This document shows positions 24,716 to 37,148 of a DNA stretch of 64,000 bases, in pieces. Position numbers and translations under genes: made by a program. Position 1 is the stretch's first letter, and the number at the start of each line of letters is the position of its first letter. Origin of the DNA: Parietaria judaica (lineage: Eukaryota > Streptophyta > Magnoliopsida > Rosales > Urticaceae); assembly GCA_954871525.1 (NCBI GenBank), contig OX940872.1:11865180-11929179 (forward strand). The letters run 5' to 3'. The notes under the pieces were generated by a model. It ran no database searches. It saw nothing but the letters and a program-made list of their open reading frames with translations, and was not told the origin of the DNA.

Positions 24716-24801
24716 TTAAGTGTAGCAATGAGCGTTCATTGATATAAAGTCAAATATTTTATATAAACAACCTAAGTGTAGCAATGAGCGTTCATTGATA
24801 T
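24716..24801. repeat. Short direct repeats
   Basis: The 29-31 base motif taagtgtagcaatgagcgtt (extended to tcattgatata) occurs at about 24717-24746 and again at about 24773-24801. A related pair, ccaatctaacaaatatttgc, occurs at about 24586 and 24642. Confidence 0.85.
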
Positions 24802-24814
24802 AATATTTTAGTAT

Positions 24815-26310
24815 ATGATGTTCACGCCCAAAATCTATAATGATTTGCATATTTTTCGACATATTAAAAATATAGATTTAAAAGACAAAAGTCAAGGCTC
24901 ATTGACCAAAGTCAAAGCCCTTTGATCCAAGTCAAGGCCTATCGGCCCAAGTCCGAGCCCATCGGGTAAGGCTCCAAAGACAAAACCCCAAAAGGAGTCT
25001 AAAAGACAATTCCATCCTTAAAGGACCCCCGACGGTGACCTAGAAAAAAGCCCGACTACCAGCGTCGAGCAAGCGACCTTAGAAGGGCCTGGCAAGGTAA
25101 CAACGAGCTCAGAAGATTCTTGGCGACCCCAGATGGTAACTACAGAACAGAAGTCATCGACGACCATCTGGACGAGGTAAGCTCTCTAGGTGACCCTCTT
25201 GACGAGGCAAGCCCTCCAAGCGACCCTCTCGATTAGATGAGCTCTTATAGAGACGATGACCTCTCTTTGACCTAGTCATCGACGATGTCATCGTCTAGGA
25301 AAGCTTCCCTCACAATGACGACCTCCCTTGGACCAAGTCAACGTAAAGGTTTTCAACACGGCGTGCTCCCACCAACAATGTGAAGTCTCTCGCCTACAAG
25401 ACTCGCCAAGGAATAAATTCACAACAAATACAAGCAAATATACAATCCAAGATGATCATCGGAACATCAAGGACGCTTCAAAGACGCCTTAGAACTTGAC
25501 AGAAAAGCTCTCAAGGTAATGGAACCACGAATTTTGAGGAAGAATATTAAGAAAATATTTCCTTTAGATGTCCCCAAAAGGTAGAAAAGTGGTTACACTT
25601 ATTTCCTATATATAGAAGTCATCATTCTACACATTTCACACAAAATTCTCTATAGAGCTTCTCTTTCTAGTTTCTCTCCTTAGGAAACTAGAGTTATCTC
25701 TCTGGCATCTCTTAAGAAATTCGTTATCCCGCTCTAGTGCGAGAGTCGGGAGAATTGCTCGCCAAGGGTCCTCGTTAGGGGATTACCCTTGAGTGACCGC
25801 TTGACAATGACACAATTATGGACATAGTTGTTGCTCCGACGCTCGCTAGGGATCTTAGTTTAACCTCAACACCCGCTTGGTCTCACTGGACCCTCTCCGT
25901 AACTCTCCACCCCTTGCCTATAATACCCTTGCCACTACGACGGTCAACCCTGCGCCGCCACATAAGGCACCCTCGCCGGTAATACTCTCGCATCTGTGAC
26001 AACCACCCCCACTACCATTATCGGCTCCAACGACGACAAACCACGTCATCATTCCTCCATTTATTACTGACCCTAAACTACGTGATGACTCTATTCCTCT
26101 TGACTACAAGTGGGTACATAGATAGCCTTGCTATAGTGAAAGGGAGTGGCATCAATTATTCGTATTTGTAGGCCCTCCCTCGCCACCGAGACATCGGCGA
26201 GGAAGAAAATACATCAAAGGGATAGCTCATGCCTCGCCGAAGACGACTATTCGACTCCGCTACATGACATTAGTTAAACCTCCTTGACTCCACCCTTGAC
26301 TGCCTACGCG
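24815..26310. mobile_element. Probable LTR-retrotransposon remnant
   Basis: Higher-GC, non-coding sequence with LTR-like features: a tatatata promoter motif near 25608, short repeated caaagtcaag...ccaagtcaag motifs at 24885-24960, and no open frame. I could not fix TG...CA ends or a target duplication, so the class is uncertain. Confidence 0.4.
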
Positions 26311-26319
26311 ACCACATGA

Positions 26320-26938
26320 TCCGATTTTATTGGGTTTTTGAAAAGCGACCCAATCCGACCCCAATTATTTGAAGGCCCTATCCAACCCAACCCAAAAAAC
26401 TCAGGGTTGGGTTGGGTTAGGCTGGGTTATTGGACTGAACTAAATTAAAATAAAATAAAATTACTGAATAACCCTGAAATTTAAACCGTCAATGAATAAA
26501 CATAAGTTTAATATAATGTTTTTAACATCCAATTCAAATTTAAACTTAATAATCTTAAACATTCAATAACAGGAATAAGGAACATAGTCGTTAACTTGAA
26601 ATGTGGTCGTAAACATAAACTAGAAATGTAGTCATAGTCTCATAGACATTAAATAATAACTAAATATAAAGATGAAACTATATATGCATTTTATTTTTTA
26701 CTTATGTGTTTTTACTTACTTAAAATACATAAATATATTTAATGATAAGTAATTAATTATTAAAAAAAAGAGACTTGATTAGGTCAATTGGGTCGGCCCA
26801 ACCCCAACCCTAACTATTTATTTGGGTTGAACCCAACCCAACATGATAACTATTGGGTTAATTGGGTTGGGTTATATTGGGATTGGGTTCGATTGGGTTG
26901 GGTTAAAATATTGAGTTCAGATTTTTTTCACACCCCTA
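26320..26938. mobile_element. hAT-like non-autonomous element, left end unclear
   Basis: The right end is TTCACACCCCTA, the complement of a TAGGGGTGTG hAT-type terminus. The interior is full of gggttgggtt and cccaacccaa motifs like the elements at 4435 and 40952. The matching left terminus and target duplication are not clear. Confidence 0.5.
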
Positions 26939-27059
26939 GTGGAAATATTATTTGAAATCTAATTCTAAAATCGATGAATCACATACTCTAGGATATTGTA
27001 CCTCTTGTTGCATGTTTGATGTTTTTTTGTATTGCTCATTCTTTGATCTTGGTCATGAA

Positions 27060-28330
27060 GCCTTAATCATTGAGTAAAGCCTTTATTGGTATTCACCTAG
27101 CGAACGGAACACCAACGAATGTGTCTACATCGAAGGCCGAAGTATCGCCCGATCGATGCTAGTCGAACGCCGGAGATATGACAAAGAACGGATTCTCCAT
27201 TGAAGAAAATATGCGACAGCGCGAATCCCGATGAGGGAGGAGGCGACTGTTGATGTGAATAATCGCCATCAACCGTCGCGGATTAATCGTAATCCGTTTT
27301 ACTGTAGTGTCTGCGTATGTTGCCGTATGAATCCCGATACTTCGTCTTACTCGCCAAGATCACTCCGAATATATCATAAACATTGCGATAATATATATAA
27401 TATATAAAGCGTAAAGGAAAATAACACCATGGTTTTTTATAGAGGTTCGTCCCAAGCGGTAGTTGACTACTTCCTCTTTACTTTTCTTATTGAAACGAAG
27501 TGAATACAAAATAGAAATGGTGAAAAGAGATTACAACAATGTGAATATGACCGTATAACGAGGGAGAAATACGAGGTGAAATTACATCTCATAAAATGAG
27601 TAATATGAAATATAAATCCTCTCTAGAATGTTTGTGGTGATCTTCCTTCCTCTAAGTTCTCTTCTTCCTTCTTGAATCCTCTCTTCATGTATTTATAAGG
27701 TTCATCTTTAGCTTTCATGTTTCCTTGATACAAGGAGTGAGTGGGTGGACTTGACCAAGCTTGCTTCCTCTTGTGGTGACATGTGTAAAGTGCCACAATT
27801 TTGACTACATCCTTCTTTTAATAAAATCGTTGGAATGAATCAAAGTCTCAGTCCACCTTCCACTAATTTAGGAAGACTAAGCCCAATGGTGGCCTAGACG
27901 TATCAACTATAAACGATCACATGGGCCTTATTTAAGGCTGAATTTTCATGGGCCAAAGTTGAAAAATGATCAAATTTACATTATTTATCGAAATATGATT
28001 AATTAAATAACTCGGTTATTTAATTGTTACGCGTACGGTGTCGTTTTATCCCACGTGAGTGTAGACGACATGTCATTTTGTCAGTGGACGAAGGCCTATA
28101 TCAACATCGACGACGGCTAAAGAAAGAGGGAGGTGGAGGCTATGGTTTCTCCGGTTTTTATTTAGTTTATGAGGTGGTCAAATCCTCCTTATATAAGGAG
28201 AGGAGACTAAACACCATTAATGAGAATAAACACTCATTAATGTGTATCTCGTACGGTAAGTTTCCCTTTATAAAAGATCCCATCTATAAATGTAGGGATA
28301 TATGTAATTAATATATTGACTCATCAAATA
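27060..28330. mobile_element. LTR-like remnant related to 40480-40615
   Basis: The segment 27125-27240 (tcgatgctagtcgaacgccgg, gagatatgacaaagaacg, gcgcgaatc.cgatgaggg motifs) is clearly related to 40485-40610. A TATA-like tatataagga motif lies near 28188. No coding domains are present and the ends could not be fixed. Confidence 0.4.
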
Positions 28331-28501
28331 AGTCAACTATATTAAATACACATGCTTCTATAATTAATACCGTGAATTAAAGCATTAACTCACGTGGACT
28401 TTCCTAAAGGTCCACTTCTAAAATTTTGGGTACTTATACCGCAACGATTCTAACAGATAAGAGAGATTCGATACAACGATAAACCAAGGAGAGGTATCAA
28501 C

Positions 28502-29081
28502 TAGGGGTGCAAATAAAACCTGGAAATGCGGGTTTTAATCCGCATCCGGACCGTATTAATCCGAGTTAAACCGGACCAGTTTAATAAAAAAATTGCATCC
28601 GGATTAAACCGAATCCGGGTCCCGGATTTAAAGAATAAAAAATCCGAAACTCCGATAGTAGGTTACTAAAACCCACTTATTAAATGTATGCATATAATAT
28701 ATATAAAAAATTTACAAAAAAATACCTTATTATTTATATTATTATATGTCTTTCATTTAGTGTCGTTGGTTGGTTCATTTCATTTGTTTTTCTTGCCAAA
28801 ATGTGGATGTTTTTTAAGATAATTGATGATTTTTTTTACTATAACTATTTCAAGTTTTTTTTAATATAAAATTCAAGTTTAAAAGTAAAATTGCAAAAAT
28901 CCGAATCTGCTTTTAAAAACTGGTTTTATATTTCAAAACCAGGTTTTAACCTGGATCCGAATTTATGGCTTTTTCGACAAAAAAATCCGAATCAAGTTCT
29001 CAATTTCAAAAAACCCGGATTCCGGATCTGGGTACCGGGTATGGCAAAAAAAAGGGGGCACCCGGTCCGCTTGCACCCATA
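28502..29081. mobile_element. hAT-like MITE
   Basis: The ends are inverted: TAGGGGTGCAA on the left, TATGGGTGCAAGCGG read from the right. The interior repeats ccgga/tccgg motifs in both orientations. Flanks gtatcaac and atccacga do not give a clean duplication, so the insertion is old or the ends have eroded. Related remnants occur near 47225-47400 and 47900-48080. Confidence 0.65.
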
Positions 29082-29397
29082 ATCCACGATAACATCATAA
29101 TTGGTGTTAGTAACAAAATTTTAAAGTAGTGAACTATCAAATAGAATATATGGACAGAAATATATAAAATCAAGCCATACACAATTTTTTAAAAAAATAA
29201 TAATTAAACATAAGTTGATGACAATTCAAGTTATAAAATATTTTAAAACGTAAAAAACTGATATAGTTTTTGAACTCATCAGTTTTTATTTTAATTCATT
29301 GTTGACTAACTTTTATTTTGGAATAATCGTTGTTAAAGTTCAATAGACTTTCATTGTCTTTATTAAGTTTTTTGTTGTTGTTAAAGATCCTATTTTT

Positions 29398-29724
29398 TGA
29401 AATTATTAGACACCTAGTCTTCCATTCACTATTTTCAAGTCAAATGTCACGTGGCATCATGTTGTCCATCACGTGACATGCCAAATAGATTTATTAATAA
29501 TTTAAGTAAATCCTTGAGAAAAAACGCCACCCGGAGACTCATTTTAAAACCCGAAATGCCCAAAAAGACAGAATAAAATATTATTTAATAACATTTTGAA
29601 AGTGCACCTTAGGGGCATAAAGCGCGCCCTAGGTTGTTCAGTATTGTAATTATCAAAAAATTATGATATCACGCGGCATCCGACTTGAAAATAATGGACG
29701 AAAGATTAAGGCCTTACAATTTCA
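29398..29724. mobile_element. MITE with about 70-bp inverted arms
   Basis: The left arm (tgaaatt.ttag..., then attttcaagtc) and the right arm read on the other strand (tgaaattgtaag..., then attattttcaagtc) pair over about 70 bases. No clear target duplication was seen. Confidence 0.6.
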
Positions 29725-30165
29725 GTGAATGAGATCTTTACCACTCACAAAAAAAGAACGGGAAGTTATCGACGACGATGAAATGACTATTGATACTTTC
29801 ACCGTGGTTATCCCTTTTATTTTTATCCTCATGCTATTCAAGTTGGCCGAACGCTGGAGTGACGCCATGTCGCCAAAAATGCCTTTGTAGAACGCTAGAA
29901 ATGTTGTTGTGGAGCTTTGTAGTGAGGTAGCCCGCAACGCAAGAGTCGTCTCGCAGTGACGCCGTGCTGTGGGAGAAATTATCTTCTCTCTCGATAACTT
30001 TTTCGCCACAGGGAAGCCAATAAAGCCTGTGCTAGGAACCACATTAATTTGCGGTGGCGAATGCCGCAAAACATGAGTTCTCATTTGCGTTTCGATGTGA
30101 TTGGCGCCTGGCGGAGCATGACGAGCATCATGTGGCCAGTTTGAATTGCAACTAGGGTTTTCCAA
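29722..30165 (-). CDS. Unrecognised open frame, 147 codons, doubtful
   Basis: Begins MENPSCNSNWPHDARHAPP and ends FFVSGKDLIH. The composition is moderately GC-rich compared with its surroundings. I recognise no domain, signal peptide or membrane segment. It abuts a MITE at 29724 and lies in repeat-rich sequence, so it may be a transposon fragment or a chance frame. Confidence 0.2.
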   Translation of the reverse strand: MENPSCNSNWPHDARHAPPGANHIETQMRTHVLRHSPPQINVVPSTGFIGFPVAKKLSREKIISPTARRHCETTLALRATSLQSSTTTFLAFYKGIFGDMASLQRSANLNSMRIKIKGITTVKVSIVISSSSITSRSFFVSGKDLIH

Positions 30166-30179
30166 ACCCTGTTTGGAAA

Positions 30180-32601
30180 CAATGTTGGTTCATAATATAA
30201 AAATCTCCAAAACCCATGTCAACAAACAAACACACCACAAGAAACAATAATCAGTTACTATCACAAACACTCATCTCCTGTATTTATAATATAAAAGAAC
30301 ATGGTTATGTTAAAGAACGTAGATGAACAAAGAAGAAAATTGGGAGAAACAATCCTCTAATTAATGTCGAAGGCAAAAATACGATAAACGAGTTCCAAGA
30401 GACAATGATAAACACTAGTATTTAAAGGTGACAGAAAACAAGTAAACCTAGCTCAAACTTCTTAAAATTCATCTAGTCAAATCTCTACAATTACAGACAT
30501 ATCCTAACGAAATTGGAAACCAAATCGAATCCCCAAACTTGGTCCTCAAATTTGGCACCTTCCCGGAATAACTTATATTAACTTCTCGAGTGTGCGTAAC
30601 AGACCTGCTATGGTTCATATCTGAGCAAAGCTGCTAGGGTCCACTTCCAATTCTGCTCGGAAGAATACGCATCTTGCAAGGATGTGTTTGAGCAATCCTG
30701 CTAGGGCTTGTTGAGCTTTTCTGCTCGGCTCCATTCTGCTAGGCTTTGTTTATGCTCGGGAGCCTTTCTGTTGGGGAGTGATTTAGCCAAGTCAGGCTTA
30801 AACTCACAACTAACTAAAAAAATTCAATTTTTTATTTTTCAGTTCTTTAAGATTATAGTGTAATAAATTATTGTAGTTGTTTTCAAATAGTTGTTTGGTA
30901 CATATTTTTTTCTTTTTTATCTAAAAAAAACTGAAGAAAAAAAAATTGTGTGATAAATGTTTTTTTTTTCCTTCAATAAAATTTATTCTTAAAATATCAA
31001 CAATATAAATACATAATTACGTCAGATATAGTAGTGTCACGTACATGAAGTGTGATCACAATCCCTCTTGAATTTGAATATCATAATTATTCAAGAATTA
31101 TTTTTTTCAAATTTACGTACCTTCAAATTAATTCACCAAACATTCAACTCCTATTCTTTCTTATGTTTCCACTAGAAAAATAGAAAAATCTTTGTCAATG
31201 GAGAACCAAACAGGGCCACATTTCTGGCAAAAATCGTCTATTTCTGGCGACAAGAAGTCAAAAGGCAAAAATCAACTGATCTATTTTTATTTTTATTTTT
31301 ATACTTTTATATATCATATTAGAATTTATTTTTTTTTCTTCCATAAAACCTTCTAAAACTCACTAGAAAATATGATACTTTAAAGTAATTTCAAAAGTAT
31401 TCCTTAAATTATTAAGTCTACTAAATGATAAGTATTAGAAATAATAATAAATATTTATATTTTAAGAAACCTGCATCGATATATCCTATCGGGCAGTGGC
31501 ACTTATCAATTACGCGATTCTTAAACCTTGACTGATATAGTTTTTATTTTTTAAGTTCTCGACTAGTTTCCTCTTTTTAGCGAAGAAAGCCTTAATTTAT
31601 AGACCCAAATCGGACTGCGCCGGGCCAAAATCATTATCCAGGGTCAAAATTTCTAGTGATACCAAACAAGTTCAAAAACTTATAACATTATCATTCACCA
31701 TATATCTAAATTAGACTTATGACATTTTATTTTTTCGGTATTGGCATTTCTCAATATTGGTAGTGATGAGCTATTAGTTTTTGAGAGCACAACCTATATT
31801 TTAAAAATGCTCGTATATATCGATTTGACCTAATATTATGCATGCAAGTAGTCCTAAAAAAAATAAGCAGGCAAATAATTAAAATAAGAACATTATTTAA
31901 AGAGGAGCAAGCCAGTTCTCTTAGCCGACTTTGGCTATTGACTAATCATTTGATTGTATTTTATTGGTTAGAAAAATGAGAAATGGATAATATCCTTACA
32001 AAGTAGTCCGAGTCATAAAGAGTAAACTACTAGATTCAATGTATATCAATCCTCATATTATCCTATATAAATTAATCTGTTCAATACTATATATTATACA
32101 TGAATATTGTCGACAATCCCTTTTCGTTTATATAAATAAATGAATTAATTAACACAAGCAGGCAAAGAAAAATAAATAGTTAATTGGGTTACTAGTAGCT
32201 TGTATCCAATATTTTACTTTAAGCAGTGACATAAATGATATATTTGTATTTTTTAGGGTTAAAATTTTAATGCCTACTACTTTACTTCTTAAAAATTCGA
32301 ACCGTCAAGTCTCGTAAGTATTAGAAAAGAGAAAAGAAAAGTATTTAAAATTATCAAAAACTAACACGTGCTCAAGACTTAACGCACTTACACACTTCTG
32401 TTAAAATGACTAATAGTGGACAAAATTTTAAAGAAAAGAAAAATAATGAATTCAAAATTTTGGGCATGAAAATAAGGTTTATGCACAAAATATATATTAG
32501 ATACTTATACCGCTACTACCTAAGATAATTAAAATCAACGGCTTCAAGGGTTTTAGTTTTTTTTTTTTTTAAGAAAAAAAGTTTAAGAGGTTTAAATTTT
32601 A
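30180..32601. other. Intergenic, no gene seen
   Basis: AT-rich. The part near 30590-30780 has repeated tctgctcgg / ctgctaggg motifs and looks like transposon UTR. Nothing else is identifiable. Confidence 0.45.
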
Positions 32602-32609
32602 ATTACTTA

Positions 32610-33026
32610 CGGTGGTAGATCCACGGTCAACGGTAAGGTGTTAATGAGTTGAATGCCTAATATATTATTATTCATGTAAACGTGTAGTTCAAAGTTATAA
32701 TATCTTTATTTGTGTTAATGACTTTGTATATTTATATCTAACATAATGCTTATAGCTATGGTATAATAGTAAATAAAAAATTTTGTAAACTCTTTGATTA
32801 TAAATCCATAAAATGAGATTTTTGAACGGATTTCAGTTTAAAGATTCTTAAACATTAGATGATATAAAAATAAATAAAAATAACAAACAATTTATTAAAA
32901 TTTATATAGCTAGAAAATTATGATAACGACGGATATAAAATAATATTAAAAAATAATTAAATTTATGTTTATATGTCATTGAAATTTTTTCGGCCCCCCT
33001 ATCTATAATTCCTGGATCCGCCATTG
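32610..33026. mobile_element. Non-autonomous hAT element
   Basis: The left end is CGGTGGTAGATCCACGG and the right end, read from the other strand, CAATGGCGGATCCAGGAA. A perfect 8-bp duplication attactta lies at 32602-32609 and 33027-33034. Length is 417 bp, non-coding. It shares the CxxTGGCGGATCCAGG end family with 6541 and 63358. Confidence 0.85.
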
Positions 33027-33034
33027 ATTACTTA

Positions 33035-33884
33035 CTAAATATTTTATGGACATAATATTGTTGTTTTATCAGGAATGTTTGACACTAGAAGTACTAACTG
33101 TAAAGAAGCCTAAGTATCTAATGCTTTAATTCATTAAGCTTTATCAACATACTTATTATTTTCATTAATTGAAAGTTCCTGAGAATAAACCTAATTAATT
33201 ACTCAAACTATTCACATATTTGAAGTCACACTTACTTTCCATGGCACTATTCATTTGAAAGAATTTATGATGTTTTATTTAGCATCAAGTTTGTTGGAAA
33301 TCACCTTGAATACATCTGAGTCTTTAAGAATCACGCAAGTAGTGCCTTCTCTAATAGTGTTTCGAATATTCAAAACAACATCGAAGAAAGTAGTGAATTC
33401 GGTAGTAAGGAAGGACCATGTTTCCTAAGAATTAACAGAAATCGTTGGGGGGAAATAGATTTAGAATTCAGAAAGCAATTACTATTTGAAATGAATTCTT
33501 CAGGTTTAATAACACCCAATGTTGTTTCATGAAGACGACTTTTTCAGACAACGCATTGTTTCAGGATTTAAAACAAAACGGTAAGTAGCAGCCGCCAAAC
33601 CATGTGTAACTACTAGTAAGTGCCTCGACTATGCTTACAAGACGTCACTAGGACCTCTACTCCCATGCCCCAGTCCCGAGTCAGTGTCTTTGTTGGAATA
33701 ATCTCGCTATATATCTCATATCAACTTCACTTTCGTACAATATGCATTTCTTATACATACCATAAAATTATCACGTGAAACTCTTTTTAAACATTACGTT
33801 GTAACATTGACCAATAATGAAAAAAAAAACTATATATTTTACATATACTTATTTGTAGTTGTACCACTAATTATTCCGTTTTAC

Positions 33885-33921
<37 letters not shown>

Positions 33922-34240
33922 ATAAAAAAAAAGCCACAAAAGCACTAAAAGGATTAATAATATCCTAGCAAAACCTGATCGTAAACAATTAAAACCCTAG
34001 ATTGACAAAAGTACATATCATTTGTTCATATAAGAAACAAAAACAAAGTACACCTCATAACATGTCTATATTCTCTCAACAAAAGTGAGAGCGAATATAT
34101 TGAACTCAATATTAATACACAGTATTCCCTTCTAGTTGATGAATTAAGAACCACAAATTAATTAACCTAAAAATATAGTATATATAACTTCCCTAAAAGG
34201 AAATATATAGCACTGAAAATAGCATACAATCTTTGTTCCT
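33035..34240. other. Intergenic, upstream of the first PR-1 gene
   Basis: No gene recognised. A (TA)n microsatellite lies at about 33889-33917. The sequence at 33300-33720 is less AT-rich but has no convincing open frame. Confidence 0.45.
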
Positions 34241-34249
34241 TATCATCTT

Positions 34250-34359
34250 AGTCAACTCCAAAAATTAGTCAACTCTCAACAAATACGAACATGGGTACCA
34301 CGACACAGCTTTGAATATTTCACCCTAACACTCTCAACAACTCCCAAACCCTTATAAAA
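34250..34359 (+). promoter_or_regulatory. Proximal promoter of the first PR-1 gene
   Basis: Two W-box cores (TTGACT, here as agtcaa) lie at 34250-34255 and 34267-34272. The block cgaacatgggtacca lies at about 34286-34300 and the TATA box tataaaa at 34353-34359, 74 bases before the start codon. The gaacatgggt block and TATA context recur in the second PR-1 promoter. W-boxes bind WRKY factors, which commonly control PR genes; regulation here is inferred. Confidence 0.65.
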
Positions 34360-34426
34360 CCCTACTCAAGACCTTGGAAAAACACACTAACTAAATTGAA
34401 AAACGCTCACCTTACAAAATAACGAG

Positions 34427-34987
34427 ATGACGAAAGCGCACTCGCTATGCTTTGCCGTTTTCCTCCTCTTGATCGCCACAGCGCGTGGCGGCTACACCTA
34501 TACGTACCCGTACTTCTACCCAACCCCGACCCGCGTCCCGACCCCGACCCCGGTGGTGAAGCCCAGCACTGTCTCTGTCTCAGCCAGCCAGTTCCTTGCG
34601 CCACATAACGCGGCGCGGAAGGCGGTGGGGCTGCAGCCACTGGTGTGGGACGCACGGCTGGAGCAGTACGCGCGGTGGTGGGCGGGACAGCGGCGCAACG
34701 ACTGCCAGCTGGAGCACTCGACCGGGCCGTACGGTGAGAACCTTTTCTGGGGCAGTGGGGTCGGGTGGGCGCCCGCGCAGGCTGTGTCTGCATGGGTGGA
34801 GGAGCGGCGCTCGTACCGGCTCGGCTCAAACTCGTGCTCAGGCGTGTGCGGGCACTACACCCAGATCGTGTGGAGGGAGACGCGGCGGATTGGCTGCGCC
34901 TTGGTCACGTGCAGCGGCAATAGGGGCACTATCATCACATGCAACTACGATCCTCCAGGGAACTACCTCAACCAGAGGCCTTACTGA
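34427..34987 (+). CDS. PR-1-like CAP-superfamily secreted protein (186 aa)
   Basis: Intronless gene for a pathogenesis-related 1 type protein, secreted to the apoplast. Residues 1 to about 21 form a signal peptide with hydrophobic core CFAVFLLLIATA. Residues 22-47 are a Tyr/Thr/Pro-rich linker (TPTRVPTPTP) that most PR-1 proteins lack. The CAP domain runs from about 53 to 186. It has HN at 60-61, PYGENLFWGSG with Glu104, GHYTQIVW at 142-149 with His143, and CNYDPPGNY at 172-180. The six conserved cysteines of PR-1 are at 93, 137, 141, 157, 162 and 172. The C-terminal 11 residues PPGNYLNQRPY fit the CAPE consensus PxGNxxxxxPY after CNYx. The loop between Cys137 and Cys141 is short. Its paralogue is at 48408-48920. 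PR-1 proteins bind sterols and take part in defence; the specific role here is inferred. Confidence 0.95.
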   Translation: MTKAHSLCFAVFLLLIATARGGYTYTYPYFYPTPTRVPTPTPVVKPSTVSVSASQFLAPHNAARKAVGLQPLVWDARLEQYARWWAGQRRNDCQLEHSTGPYGENLFWGSGVGWAPAQAVSAWVEERRSYRLGSNSCSGVCGHYTQIVWRETRRIGCALVTCSGNRGTIITCNYDPPGNYLNQRPY

Positions 34988-35299
34988 TTGAGAGATAATT
35001 GCTTTTTATTTTGTTTAATTTCATATTATAATTCAACTAAAATAATATGCTCAACTATATATATGTAGATGAGTTTATAAAACTGTGTTTAGCAGTTTTT
35101 AATATAGACCATAATTATGTATACGTACGTGTTTAATACAGCACATATATAATGTATCTAATTTGTCTGATTAATTTTGTATTTTTATTTGTAATGTGTT
35201 CAACATCAAACCAATGTATGACTCGATTAGACATATATTCGGTTTTAAGAATCAATCAAGACACGTTAATTTCATGTTTATTGAATTTGTGCCTAAACT

Positions 35300-35507
35300 T
35301 GATATAATATTGGACTTTATTGATTTTTGAGAGTGTGTCGATTACATTTGTAGCATAAGCTATATATACATTTTGTTCCACATATTGTGTAACTGAATAT
35401 TAAAAAGAGATGTTGCCAAATGGGTGAGCTTCGGTGTGCTTGGTCAAAGTCCATCATCTTCAGTCAATGGCCCTTCCTTCTGGTCTTGCTGATGGAATAG
35501 ATCAACA
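35300..35507 (-). repeat. Copia-2 left (3') LTR
   Basis: 208-bp LTR ending GATCAACA, with polypurine tract just inside at about 35508-35520 (ccccatc, purine-rich on the minus strand). Confidence 0.9.
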
Positions 35508-35802
35508 CCCCCATCAAGTTGGAGTCGGGAGAGATATAACGATCACGCCCAACTTGCAAAGTAATCGTTGAAAATTAGTAGCACCAAGTGGTTTTGTGAA
35601 GATATGTGCGATATGATTGCGGGAACGAATATAAGAGGGAATAATGAGCACAGAGAGAATCTTTTCTCGAACGAAATGACAATCTATTTCAATGTGCTTA
35701 GTTCGCTCATGGAAGATGGGATTTGTAGCTATGTGATTAGCAGCCTGACTATCGCAGTGAACCGTTATTGGTGCAGCGGCGGAAAACCAAGCTCAGATAA
35801 AA

Positions 35803-37148
35803 CTAAATAAAGCCATTGTAGTTCAGAACTAAGCGCGGCAAGAGAGCGGTACTCGGCTTCAGCAGATGATCGAGAAACAGTAGGTTGTTTATTTGAATTT
35901 CATGATATAGGACAAGAACCGAGCATAGTAATATAGCCGGTAGTAGAACGGCGAGTGACAAGGCAACCAGCCCAATCAGAATCAGCATAACCGACAACAG
36001 AGAAAGAACTAGATGCCGAAAGAAAAAGACCATTACCTATAGAACCTTTAAGATAGTGCAAGACTTGATGTGCAGCATCGAGAAGAACAAGGATTTTGCA
36101 TAAATTGACTAAGATATTAACATCATAGTGAATATCTGGACGAGTAATAGTAAGGTACAAAAGACGATCGATTAGGTGACGATATATAGAAGAATCAGGC
36201 AACGGATTACCATCGTCTGGAAGAAGATGAAGATTTTGTTCCATAGGAAAATGAGATACGCCTAACATCCCGGAATCATTTAAAATGCCAAGTGTATATT
36301 TGCGTTGACATAAAAATAATCCTTTCTTGGAACGAGAAACTTCGAGACCTAGAAAATACCAGAGAGGTCTGAGATCTTTAATAGAAAAAGATTCGGCGAG
36401 GAATTTTTTTGTTTTGGAAATAAAATTATCATTATTTCCTGTGATAATTATATCATCGCCATAAACGAGAACGAAAAATAGAAATATCATCACGAGTATA
36501 CGTGAAAAGACTATAATCAGAGACAGATTGACGAAAAACCTCGTTTTAATAAGGTAGAAGAAAATTTAGAGAACCACTGACGTAAGGCTTGCTTCAGTCC
36601 ATAAATAGATTTATGAAGTTTGCAAACGTTATTTTTATCAGCGTGTTGGGAAAGACCAGGATGAAGCTTCATAAATACTTCTTCATGAAGATCACCTTGC
36701 AAAAAAGCATTGTTAACATCTAGTTGATGAAGAGACCAATTTTTAATGGTAGCAATAGAAATAAAAAGACCAACAGTTACCAATTTGGCTACTAGGGCAA
36801 ATGTATCATGCTAATCAATGCCTTCAATTTGAGTATATTCTTTTGCAACTAAGTGTGCTTTATACCGTTCAATACACCCATCAGAACGATATTTGATCTT
36901 ATAGACCCATTTATAGCCAATTGCCTTTTTATTAGGTGGTAATGAGAAAATCGACCACGTTTTTTTAGATTCAAGAGCACGAAGCTCAGAAGACATATCG
37001 TCATGCCATTCTGAAAATTTATCAGCTTCAGAATATGTTCAATGACGTGAGATAAGAAAGAACGATGGGGAGCACTCAAATTTTCTAAAAAGAAATTTTG
37101 ATAATGGAAAAAAAGTAGATGAGTGAGAAACCTCCTAAACATAATCAC
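35803..37148 (-). pseudogene. Copia-2 reverse transcriptase and RNase H
   Basis: Pieces in order on the minus strand are: RT start LRALESKKTWSIFSLPP and IGYKWVYKIKYRSDG (37000-36811); [20 protein letters not shown] and [16 protein letters not shown] (36783-36517); active-site region VYGDDIIITGNN (36493 on; the family norm is YVDD); and RNase H YADSDWAGCLVTRRSTTGY near 35950-36000. Frames shift several times, so no intact polyprotein remains. Confidence 0.9.

Noticed and set aside
28684..29082. Plus-strand frames inside the 28502 element
   Set aside because: They arise from repetitive element sequence (tccgg/aaaacc motifs) and have no domain.
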